64,000 bases of DNA from Halichondria panicea (taxonomy: Eukaryota; Porifera; Demospongiae; Suberitida; Halichondriidae), in assembly GCF_963675165.1 (NCBI RefSeq), contig NC_087377.1, positions 6,341,122 to 6,405,121 of the forward strand. Direction: 5' to 3'. The first letter of the stretch is position 1. Each line of letters opens with the position of its first letter. Under the pieces are notes generated by a model. It had not been told where the DNA came from, made no database searches, and worked only from the letters and a program-made list of their open reading frames with translations. Shown in pieces: positions 1 through 9,862 of the stretch. The translations under genes and the position numbers were made by a program.

Positions 1-1322
1 CTAGGCCACACCAAATTAATCTTATTGTTTCACGGATTTTCAATCCATTTTAATTTTAAGATTTTCAATCCACTTCCGTTCGTTGTGACGTCATTGTTTT
101 GCTGACGTTGTTATCCGGATCCGCCAGATACCGGCGGATGGCAAACAGTCGATACCAGACCCACTCTTCGAGGAAGTGCAGCTTGGGATCAGGGCTAGTA
201 ACAGCACTTGCCTTAAATTGCGACATCACCTGATTATGTTTCGCCCCCCGCGATATTTATGGATAATTATAAATATCATTATTGCTATGTTTGAAGTGGA
301 TTGAAGGAAGTAGATAGAAGATTCGCAAGCACATCTGATAGTATTCTGATGAAAAAAAGGGCTATCTTGCTAGCGTACTTTCAAGAGTACATTATACAAA
401 ACAAAATTACTAGCACGTACTTAATTTACAAATTTGCTAAAATAATTAGTACCCGTTGTGATACCGTATAATTATTATCTTCTAATTTATAGCGGACACT
501 TCTAATCACTCTTTTGGGCAATTGTCGTTGTTCTAATACAACAAACACTCCAGTATTTACATTTGTTTGGACAATACCTTGAAAAGTTGAGTTACCATTC
601 ATACACGGCAAGTAAGACTTAGAGTGCTGCAGTTAGATAGCTTTGAGTAGCTAGTTTTAGATAGCTAGTGCTACTATTCAGTCGTACCCTGTTCTATTAA
701 ACTTAGCTAGCTTGCATGCAGCTGCTTGCTTGTTTTAATTATTCCGGACATTTCGCATGCTCTATAAAAGTCTGTTCCAATTATACTAGGACAATTTCTA
801 TTTTTTGCTGTCGGATAAATTAAAAGATATAGGTAGTAACAAGAGTAGATAAGAGTAAGAGTGTTGAACTGCTTGTAACAGCAATTTCCTGCTCCTGCGG
901 CATCACTTGATAGTATCAGTAATAATTAGTTATGTTAGCAACACTTCCCAGAAACCACACATGCTGCGATTGCACAGTTCAGTGCTACAAACCACAGACC
1001 ACAGTTTACTTAACAGCACTCATTAATTGAATAGTGCCGACGGTGATGACGCATGTCAAGGCAAATGCGGTCCCACGATTACTACAGCAGTTCAACACTC
1101 TTACTCTTATCTACTCTTGGTAGTAACAATAGTGACGACAGTGATGCCGCAATTTAAAACAAATGTCGTTCCAGGTTTACTACAGGAGTTCAACACTCTT
1201 ACTCTTATCTACTCTTGGTGTACTGAATAGGGCTTTATTTAGAGTAACGCAGACACGTACGGTACATTCAATGATTTTTGACACACGATTAGAGTAATTT
1301 TTCTTTTAAATTTTGTATGTAG
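1..1322. other. Non-coding DNA upstream of the first receptor exon
   Basis: No convincing coding exon was found here. The first receptor exon opens with a phase-1 acceptor at 1321-1322, so an upstream exon carrying the start codon and signal peptide must exist. I could not place one: the ATG-led stretches near 238, 717 and 931 are short and lack a convincing signal peptide followed by a phase-1 donor. The stretch holds short inverted repeats, including TTTCAATCCACTTC-like arms near 63-78 and 293-306, and the repeat set at 841-1216 listed separately. Confidence 0.5.
841..1216. repeat. 31-bp inverted repeat with an extra tandem copy
   Basis: A 31-base arm at 841-871 (starts AAGAGTAGATAAGAG) is matched as a perfect reverse complement at 1088-1118. 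The same 30-base block recurs in direct orientation at 1187-1216. The surroundings of the second and third copies are also similar (CAAATGYSGTYCCA upstream of each), which suggests a diverged tandem duplication of about 100 bp at one end of an inverted-repeat element. It could be a MITE, or a hairpin-forming element in the 5' region or first intron of the receptor gene. Confidence 0.75.
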
Positions 1323-3558
1323 CATCCGAATTTACGATGCAACCAGTATCAGTGGTACAGGCCCAAAGGGTAGATGCAGTGTTCGAGTGTCGATATACTG
1401 GAGCACAAAGTTACAATTGGAGACTCAATGGAGAGTTTCCCACTGAGGATACTTATCCACCTGGTGTGACTGCTACCCCATCGACTAATGATACCCCAGC
1501 AACACTGACCATCCCAGCCATAGCACATTACAACAACACTGTTGTCCAATGTGAGGCAGTGGTTAGAGACGGACGAGCGTTGATACCCACATTGTCAGTA
1601 AATGCTACCTTGCACTTGCAAGGTAATTATGTTGTTGTGTACACTACATGTCCTGTAGTACATACTTCACTATAAACCCTGGCACACAAGTGTACATGTG
1701 CATGTGTACTCGATTGTGTGTTTACCCAGGACTTCTTCCTGCTGTCGCTGATCTGGCCGTGAACAATGTTGCTGGGAACTGTTCACAACTCAACGTCACC
1801 TGGGATGCTCCCTTCTCCCTGAACTTGACCACTGCTGAACCAGACATACAGTACTGTGTGGATGTGTATAACTTTACTGAGGATAATCTGCTGCAGTCTG
1901 AATGTAACATCACTACTACCCAACATCTGTTTGATATAGCCTATCCTATGGGTACTTATAGCTTTTCTGTAACACCACGTAGCAACATTGACGGCAGCTT
2001 GAATGGAAGCTCCAGTACAGGACAGTTTAGCTATGGTAAGGTTGATTAGTCGATGTTAATACTGACTGTACATGTGCGTACTTCATTACATGACAGAACC
2101 ACAAGCAATACCCAGTGAAAAGGTTAATTTCACTACAACCACGGAATTGAGTCCTCTGCGAGTGACATTTCCCGTGAGTTAATACAGCTAGACTACCGTA
2201 TAGCAGGTAATTTTCGGGGGACAAAATATTCGTGGTTTAGCAGTATTTAGTCATTTCGTGGATAATATTTTCGTGGTTGCTGCTTGCACTGCAGGTAAAG
2301 GTAGGCAAGGTCGCTTCATTCGTAGGTAAAATATTCGTGGTCAGACCTTCAAATCACGAATATTTTGCCCCACGAAAATCACCCTCTATACGGTATAATA
2401 ATAAAAATGTTAGTATTTTGTTTTATATTTGGTGTTGGTGTTATCGTATAATCCTATTTGCAGCTCGAGTGTCGAGTACCAGATATATACTCCGTTCATA
2501 TTAAGTACATTGATCGAGAAGGTTTGGATTTGTGTTTTTGCTCCACTGATCAGTCAACTGAAGGTTCTGGAATGATTGTGCTTAATCTTAACTGTAGCAG
2601 CTGTAGTGTTGAACGCCATCGACGATGTAGCTTGATTGTTAAACAACAAAACACACAGTCAGCTATGACTATGAATATAAGTAAGTACACGTACACGTAC
2701 ATGTACATGTAACAAATCCAATGGCTATTATTAATTTTGAATATTCTTTCCTAAGGTACTCATGATGTGTATAAAGTGACCAATTTAAATATGGAGGAAA
2801 ATGAAGTTTCAATCACTGTCGACTACCTTCCACAGTCTAATGATACTGGTTTCGTCGCCATTGTGTACTCTGTTGATACCCCTTATGATTTACGCTATAA
2901 AGTTGTGTACCGAGATAATACATCATCCACTGTTGGTAACCTTGCTGATCGTGTTTACAAGTTGGCTGTTTTTGATTTGAATGATGTTACGAAACCTGAG
3001 AGAAAACTAGTATTTCCGGCTGTATTACCTAACACAATACTGGATAACACTCGATATGGTGCCACTGAACCCAGTACAGGTAAATGTCCATGCATGGATA
3101 AATAGTTTATTTATTAATTGTCATAATAATTATTAATGTACAATGTTACATATGCATGTATGCTGTACTCAATCAGGAGGAGAGGATATGAATGCTACTG
3201 AAGTGAACAGAATGATTTGTATCAGTTGCCGCTCCAGTTGTGTGGGGATCATTCACTCCCAGTCTGGGATTGACCAAGACAACATCACATTGATTCCACG
3301 GACTGTTACTGACTCCGGCCAAAACTGCACTGAAAGCATGTTACAGGGAATTTACTTTGCTGCCATATTCAAACTAATGTCTAATAGACTTAATGAACTG
3401 CCATCATACAATACCATGATTTCCATTGGCTCGCCCACTTCTACTACTGCCTCAGGTACGCCACTATCAGATTTGTACATGCATAATTATTATCATACTG
3501 TCTTTTGCAAACACTCATACAGATGCTCATACTCCAGCTGTAGAAACAGCCATAGTAG
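1323..3558 (+). CDS. Receptor ectodomain: Ig plus FN3-like domains
   Basis: Exon 1 (1323-1622) encodes an Ig-like domain with the usual pair of cysteines (VFEC and VVQCEA) and a tryptophan (YNWRL) between them. Exon 2 (1730-2035) encodes an FN3-like domain, with LNVTWDAP near the start and YSFSVTPRS near the end. Exons 3-4 give a cysteine-rich segment (LECRV, CFCS, CSSCS). Exons 5-6 form a second FN3-like or related beta domain with several NxT/NxS sites. Exon 7 (3523-3558) is a 12-residue juxtamembrane piece. Most junctions are phase 1, as is typical of shuffled extracellular domains. The middle segment is not confidently assigned to a family. Confidence 0.75.
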
Positions 3559-6500
3559 GTGAGCTACAATGTAGACTAAGTTATTATGTTGTCTATCATA
3601 CTATAATTTTAATGTATACAAACAACAACTCTTGCAGGAGGAATTGTTGTTGCTGCTACTGTAACAGTTGTTTTGATTGCTTTTCTGGTAGTGATTGTGT
3701 TTGTTTGGAGAAGGAAGACGCAGGAGAAACATTATGCCTTGGTAATGGATGATTGTATTGAGTTATTGATATTGCAATACATGTACCTTCAATTATGTTT
3801 ATAAAATGCAGAGTACCAGCCTTCTTGAGAATGTATACGATGTTGATCCCCCTCTAAATGTAAGTGTGCACTGTATTACATGCATAATTATAAGTATTTG
3901 TTACTGCTGGTATCTACACTGATACTCCCCTGTATAGAGAGAATATTCCATCCCTTCGGAAGCTGCTGGTGTAAGTATAATTATTTTTGTTGAAATATTG
4001 TACTTTATGTACCATCTTACTAATTTAGGGACCTCCTCCAATACCGTATGAGAATGTTGAGCTGATGTCACTGACCGGAGCAACAGAGCCACCAGTGTCC
4101 ATTGATGAACCTCCACCATCTTACAATGCAGCAGCTACCTCAAAACCGTTCAAACAGGTACATGCAGTTCATGTACAGTACATGAACTTTTTCAAATTGT
4201 CTTTACGACACCATAATAAGTTATATGGTTGTAGTACAAATTTTACCATACAACTAAGCACACATACTGTACATGTGTATATAAGCAGGAGCACAGGAGG
4301 GGATATGGAGAGTCTTACTACGCAGATTCGCTAGCTATGTACAAATTATGCCATATAATTATGTCAAACCGCTAAGTGCTGCTTTTAATGGACTTTTGTC
4401 TATAATAACTGTACACATACATTGTAATGGCTTCCAGTGTGTATGTACGTACTTGTAATTAACCCTCTTTGCCAGCCACATGATCAATCTGTGGAATCAA
4501 CACTCAAAGACCCCGTGTATGATGTAGCCAACTCATCACATTCACAGAACAAAAACAAAACTGAAATCCCAGTAAGTTCATGTACATGTACATGTAGTTA
4601 AATATAAGTATACAAACTGTATGCTATTCTTGGTTATCATCAAATCTTTATCTGTATATCGATCTATACAGGTTGTGTACGCTGATTTGGACGTCAAACC
4701 CAAAGCTAATAGTACTCCTCCAATGCAACATCCTGTTGTGTATGCATTAATCGATGAGTGCTCTCTAGCTCCGAGAAGTGTTGAGAATAACACACCGTGT
4801 AAGTTATGTGCAAGTGTTTTGACTGCTGTAAACACATTCTTTATATTCTTGTCATACTTCCTTATTGAAACATACAATGTTTATGTTACAACAATTCCTT
4901 ACGTGACTGGCGAACATGCAATGATTTATTGTCAGTGTGGTGAAATAATTAAGCAGCTTTGCAGCATTTATGTGCATATTCAGTGAAGACTTTTTCTCCC
5001 GTCTAAGGCCCTCTCCCTTCATTATCACCCCCTCCAACTGCCGAGTCTGTCCTTGCTGAAATATATCCCATTGGTAATAACTGGGAGGCTTTAGGAGAGG
5101 CTCTGGGAATCAAGGAGCACCACCTTGACTCCTTCTCTACTGAGGGCCACGAGCAGGTCTGTCTGCACGACATGATCCTGTACTACTTCACCTTCGGTCC
5201 TCGCTCGTGGGAGGACATTGTCAAGGCTTTGTGGGAGATTGGGGAGACAGAGGTGGCAGACAAAATTATCAGGAGTGGAAAGTGTACAGGTACGTTCTTT
5301 ATAATCTTGGGCCAATTTGAACCACTCCGATGAAAAGCGCATGCACAATTTCCTCTGAAGATAAAGTGTGTACGTGTTACCTCTGTACATCATTTCATCT
5401 TCTGCTACAGTAGAGCTTCCGGTCACTTCTCCAACTGAGACCCCACCACCTTTGCCTCCAAGGAATGGTTAGTAAATATTAACATTGTCTGGCAAATACT
5501 TTGCTTTTGCGTTTTCAGACACTGCTAAGGCTGCAAGTCATCAGACAGAGGCAGGTGATGACTGGCAAGATGACAGTGCGCAAGAGAGTGACACTCTAAA
5601 CACTAAAGAACATCAAGTAACACAGGTGCTTACACATGTACATGTATGACTGTATTGTGTTAATTGTTTCAGCAATGTGTACAGCATTCAGCTGACGATC
5701 AAGGAGAGTTGGATGAGTATAACTGTGAGTGGCTGAAAAATTTGCCAGGATTCATGCTCGTCATTGTTTGGCATTACGTAATATACTTAATTGTACTTCT
5801 ACAGTATAATTTATATATTTACAGTACAAAATAATAATTGTGTGTTGCTGTGACAGTACCATGTTTAGTTGGAGGTATGGTATACTGTATGCTTATCAAG
5901 TTGTGTTTTGATGCTACATTTAATGCCATGTTTAGCTGGAGTTCACTTCCCTCGATCTACTGGAGTGGGCAATAAATCAGAGGATGGACCCACTGGCAGG
6001 AAAAATAACTCACTTGGTAATGAATGTGCATGTAATTTAACTGAACACGTAAAAGTAATTATTGTGTGGGTTGATATCTAGTTTTTTAATGATGGTTTAC
6101 ATGTATTCTTCAGCTTCGACTCTGAATACTATCAACAAAATGCCTTACTTTCCAACCATTTGCAAATCTGCTGTGCATGATCCAATACCTGACAAAGAAG
6201 TAAGTTATATGTAGTACAATGCAACCATTATTCATGCACATAATGCAGGAGTCAACTGTCCCTTACTGCACAACAATGATCCACTCTCTTGGTGTGTTTG
6301 AGAAGCTAGATGTCCCACGTAACCACAAAGTCAGAGCTCTAGGATATCTCAACAGTGGCCAAAGTGCACTCTTGAAAACCCTGTACCAGCAGAGAATGGC
6401 GGGTAAGAATATGCAAGGCAATGGGTGATGTGAAGTTGATGCCTATTCGATTTAGCTGCAGATGAGGTTCACGAAAACAACGTTAGTCACGTTGTACCAC

Positions 6501-9500
6501 AAAATGATGACACGGCTATTGAAAACAACGGGTACACAGTGAAGCAATCTGTCTCAAGTATCCCTCTCCTTACAAGAGGTACATGTATTAATTGTTCTTA
6601 GTTCTTGATCAGTCAGGGTTTACCTAGTTAGTTTACGTAGTTCACTAGAAAGTTGTTATTGTAGTTATCATGTGCATGTATACATGGCATGTGTTGCTAG
6701 TGTACATTAGACACATCCATAAACATTGAATGTGTGCATGTTGCCTAGATATACTCACATGCAAACCTTACACATCGTGTACAGCTACATTAGTGTGGTC
6801 TAGATACTGGGAATGAGTCTGTAAAATATTTGCTCACCTCCGTTCCATGCCCTAACTTTGGTCCTTGTAACCAGCTAAACATTGATTTGTTTATATGCTT
6901 CCTGGTCCAAGTATTGTATATGACAACGTGCTGAAAGGCTATAGTAATCTTTCATGAACATATACAGTAGCCCTCAAATAAAAGGTCTCTTTCCGTTTAG
7001 CATTTCCGTTTGTACGGAAACGGGATTACGTTAACGGAACGATAGTGCATGTCATATTCAATGACGCACCTTGATTACTACACATCGTTCCATGGGAAAA
7101 CGTCCTATTTTGCTGAGAACAGGTGTATGCATGCAGAGTATGCAAATTTGGAATAGCTACATGTATACGTGCAAGCGAATAAATAGAGCTAGCAGTAACA
7201 TACATAAAGTAGTATGTATGAAGCATGGAAGCTGGCTAAGTAGCAAGTAACATGAGCAATGAAATTCTATAGACTCCAGAGGCATGCTGAGAACGGAGCT
7301 TTAGTATGGATGAGATATGCACTGTGGACTAGATAGAACCGCAGCAAAGTCAGCCAGCAGAAAAGTAGTCCTGGTCCAGAGTCATCAGTAAAGCCTTCCG
7401 AGACAACAAAACCAGTCACAATTTTAGCTTTCTACTCTAGTGACCCTTTTCCATAATTGTTCCTGGTATGGAATCACTTCAGCTACAATAATATGTAGAT
7501 CTACCTTGAATAAAGGCCGCGTGTAGAGCAGCAACGTGCTTTTAGCTTCTGCTCGCTTTTATAAGACAACAAAGCTTTAACATCAAAATCTGAAAACTAA
7601 TAACTTGTTGTGTGGAGGCTATCCATGCTGTAAACGCAGGTGAGTAGACTCTCATAATTATTGCAAACAGACAAACCAACAGACTACTATACCCGTGGCC
7701 ACCCACGCGCACCTCAGGTAACTAGAGGTAGAGCAAACCCCCGGCTGGTGACATGATTTTAAAGAAACCAGAGGAGTGATATAATGCAGTGCATGTAGTA
7801 TGTATGACTTAGCTGTCTATAGCACAGCAACCCAGGAGCAATAAACTAATAAAACCAGACTGGAGGCATGCTGAAACAATGAGACTAGGATCACCAGCAA
7901 GTAAGCCTGGAGTCTTAGAAAAGTATGGCTCCTGGTTCAGAGCAGCAAAGAAGCCAACAAACCAGTCACAATTCTACTACAGTGACCCTTTCTATTGTTC
8001 GTGGTACGGGATCACTTCAGCTGCAAATAAGTGCCTCGAATAAAGGCCACGTGCAAGTTTAAGCTTCTAAGCTTTTGCTCGCTCTTTTATTTGACAACGA
8101 GGCTTTAACATCAAAATCTGCCACTAATGAAAGCACCACGGGTAACTACGGTGGAGGTGCCTGAGCTACATGTACGTAACATAAAGCTACTATACACAAA
8201 TTATAATAATTATCATGATGAACATTTTTGCATTAATTTTACTGCATGCAGGAAAAATCCAGAATTACATGGAAACTCAAAGAGTGGGTAATGATTGACC
8301 ACCATTGTTGTTAAAAACGATCGATGCCAAAAGTTCAAGTCTAAAATTGATGGCTGCATCAACAGACTGATGTCCGTTCTGTTCTGTTGACTGAGTGCAA
8401 AAAGCTGAATGGCTGTAGTCTCGCCATCTAGTCTCATCTGCCTCTTGACTAGCTGCTTCACTTGCACAGTAATCTTAGTGGGCCTACTGGAGCTTTCTCT
8501 TCTTCTGGTTGTGCCGGTCCAGTATCATATCTGTTGGCAGTGATTCTTTGCTGAAGTTGTTTGGAGATATTATATGTATAGTAGGGGTTTTATAGCCTTT
8601 TGTAAAGTTATAATCCTCTGCTTTGTATAATCGTGAATACCATGCATTAGCTGCTCGAGTACACCACACGTAATTCAACCTTACGTTATTACGGATGATT
8701 TCTGTACCATTTCTTAATTTTAATGAGGTGCCATTGCATTTCATTTCCGTTACGCCAATGTAAGTACGTGTGTTTTAAAAAAAACGGACAAGGTGTAACA
8801 AAACTGATTGAATATTGTCTTTTTTATAGAGGAGACAGTTACAAGAACTCCAAACACCAGTGACATTCAGTCGACCAGGGTTCGAGGTACATACAAGTGT
8901 GATAGTGTGATAATAGCAATAGTCATGCAGTAGAATGCATAAATACATTGAACACGGAGTCCTGGTGAGCTTTTTTTTCGTCCTGTATCTGTTTTAGAAA
9001 ACAGTGGACAATTGTACAATTATAATCATCACCATAAGTATTATCTTATTTTCAGACTTCTCATATTTTCCCTTCCATCCAACAACCTGGGCTTATTTCC
9101 AAGGTGTCTGTTTCAAGGGCGTACAACTGCTGGTACAACTGTTGGAGCATGGTTGTATCTTTCAGCCAGAAAGTGAGTGCCTAGATCCCAGGCCATAATT
9201 ACCTAAATGAGTACTTAAAACTGCCACATTAATAAACATGTAACTATAATTTTACTGGAAAGGGTGTCAATTGAAAAATTGCTTCCAGATAGGCAAACGG
9301 GATGACATGCCTCTAATAAATACTATGACTGCATGTGCACATGCTTGTCCGTATGCTAATTTAATGTAAACCACTATCCTTGGCTTATGGGGGTGAAAGC
9401 ATGTGTCCTGTATCGAATAGTGGACAATTGTACAATTTTGATCATCACCATAATTGTTATCCTATTTCAGACTTGTCATGTATTCTGTTCTATCGAACAA

Positions 9501-9862
9501 TCTGGGCTTATCTTCGAGGTGTCCGTTTCAAAGGCGTACAACTGCTGGAGCATGGTTGTATCTTTCAGCCAGAAAGTAAGTGCCTAGATCCCAGGCCATA
9601 ATTACCTACATGTAAATGAGTACTTAAGGTTACGGTAAACAGTTTGCTCATGAATGTTCATTATTTCCTTATAATGATTTTTTTGTGAAACTATAAATGC
9701 CATGATAGACAGGCCTTCATACAGAACAAATTGACAGGGGGGAGGAATCAACATTTCAGAAAAATAAACAACCAACCAGCCAGTAAACTTTAGCATTTTT
9801 CTTCAGTTGTAGGAGCAAGAACTCTTCAAGTCGCCCTCAGGAATATAATAAACTGCTGGTAG
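1323..9862 (+). CDS. Ig/FN3 transmembrane receptor with ITIM-like motifs and a Death domain (5' partial)
   Basis: I chained 26 exons: 1323-1622, 1730-2035, 2097-2173, 2464-2680, 2756-3079, 3177-3455, 3523-3558, 3638-3741, 3812-3859, 3938-3970, 4029-4157, 4476-4571, 4672-4798, 5008-5289, 5411-5467, 5519-5625, 5673-5724, 5857-5874, 5936-6016, 6114-6199, 6249-6402, 6456-6578, 8830-8886, 9056-9172, 9471-9575 and 9807-9862. Every junction is GT-AG and the phases agree. Together they give 1,123 residues and a TAG at 9860-9862. The order is Ig, FN3-like ectodomain, TM, tyrosine-rich tail, Death domain, then a long C-terminal tail. The signal-peptide exon was not found. The tail implies cytoplasmic signalling by phosphotyrosine/SH2 and Death-fold partners (inference). 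A possible extra exon at 4289-4335 was left out because no phase-0 donor follows it. Confidence 0.85.
2194..2395. mobile_element. MITE with TACCGTATAG terminal inverted repeats
   Basis: The element lies inside intron 3 of the receptor gene. The left end reads TACCGTATAGCAGGTAATTT and the right end is its imperfect reverse complement, ending CTATACGGTA. Both ends carry AAAATATTCGTGG-type inner repeats, so the inverted arms extend about 45 bases. It is 202 bp long and has no coding capacity. Related single ends occur near 11990, 15005-15048 and 31095, which shows a dispersed family. Confidence 0.8.
3638..3741 (+). CDS. Receptor transmembrane exon
   Basis: This exon encodes a hydrophobic stretch of about 22 residues (GIVVAATVTVVLIAFLVVIV, then FVW) followed at once by the basic stop-transfer RRK. 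The orientation is the usual type I one: Ig/FN3 domains upstream, tyrosine- and proline-rich sequence downstream. It begins in phase 1 after a short juxtamembrane exon and ends in phase 0, where the run of phase-0 cytoplasmic exons starts. Confidence 0.9.
3812..4798 (+). CDS. Receptor cytoplasmic tail with tyrosine motifs and PPxY
   Basis: Short phase-0 exons encode a tail with repeated tyrosine sites. Exon 3812-3859 has NVYDVD. Exon 4029-4157 has IPYENV, which fits the ITIM consensus (I/V/L/S)xYxx(I/V/L), and PPSY, a PPxY WW-domain ligand. Exon 4476-4571 has PVYDVA. Exon 4672-4798 has VVYADL and VVYALI, both fitting ITIM and only 23 residues apart. Paired ITIMs normally recruit tandem-SH2 phosphatases once phosphorylated. 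Whether these sites work that way here is inferred from the motifs alone. Confidence 0.7.
5008..5289 (+). CDS. Receptor Death-domain exon
   Basis: The exon opens with a proline/serine linker (SPLSSPPPTAES) and then encodes about 70 residues with Death-fold features. These are the NWEALGEALGI core start, a charged helix with HHLDSF, LHDMILYYF, then SWEDIVKALWEIGETEVADKI near the end (helices 5-6; written here in overlapping parts: SWEDIVKALWEIG, GETEVADKI). The W..L...LG and W..I...L....E..A pattern is typical of metazoan Death domains such as those in ankyrin and UNC5 relatives. It probably mediates homotypic Death-domain contacts at the membrane. Confidence 0.85.
5411..6578 (+). CDS. Receptor C-terminal tail, unassigned
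   Basis: Eight small exons (5411-5467, 5519-5625, 5673-5724, 5857-5874, 5936-6016, 6114-6199, 6249-6402, 6456-6578) keep the frame after the Death domain. The first holds PPPLPPRN, a class-type SH3 ligand. The second and third are acidic and polar (DDWQDDSAQESD; GELDEY). Exon 6249-6402 is the best folded-looking piece (HSLGVFEKLDVPRNHKVRAL, then GYLNSGQSALLKTLYQQRM) but I do not recognise it. The 18-nt exon at 5857-5874 is the least certain member. Confidence 0.6.
6579..8829. other. 2.25-kb intron with diverged direct repeats
   Basis: This gap lies between the receptor exons ending at 6578 and starting at 8830. It contains two diverged direct copies of one segment, about 7270-7590 and 7860-8130. 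They share blocks such as AACCAGTCACAATT, GGATCACTTCAGCT-like, GAATAAAGGCC and CTTTAACATCAAAATCTG. A minus-strand open frame of 86 codons at 8484-8744 has no recognisable domain. Part of a dispersed repeat (see 29220-29670) lies near 8300-8370. I see no convincing receptor exon here. Confidence 0.6.
8830..9862 (+). CDS. Receptor 3' end with a duplicated exon
   Basis: Exon 8830-8886 (19 codons) is followed by two sister exons, 9056-9172 and 9471-9575, and the final exon 9807-9862. The sister exons share WAYxxGVxFKGVQLL and LEHGCIFQPE at the same positions and are both phase 1-1. The first has an extra four-residue VQLL insertion, itself a local duplication. Flanking intron sequence is duplicated too (GTGGACAATTGTACAATT before each). 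The stop falls 18 codons into the last exon. The function of this C-terminus is unknown. Confidence 0.6.
9001..9602. repeat. Tandem genomic duplication (about 417 bp offset)
   Basis: The segment 9005-9205 is repeated at 9421-9602, covering intron sequence, one exon and the following donor with CTAGATCCCAGGCCATAATT. The copies differ at roughly one base in six in the exon and are most alike near its 3' half. This duplication created the second sister exon of the receptor gene. Confidence 0.8.

Noticed and set aside
1027..1230. Plus-strand frame with a hydrophobic stretch (YLLLVVTIVTTVM) as the receptor signal peptide
   Set aside because: It has no ATG at its start, it overlaps the repeat arms at 1088-1216, and no phase-1 donor was found at a suitable place.
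4289..4335. Extra receptor exon with GYGESYYADS
   Set aside because: An acceptor precedes it and the sequence looks plausible for a tyrosine tail, but no donor in phase 0 follows before a stop, so it was left out of the chain.
8484..8744. 86-codon minus-strand frame in the receptor intron
   Set aside because: It shows no recognisable domain or splice sites, and it adjoins repeated DNA. It may be a transposon remnant, but I could not support that.
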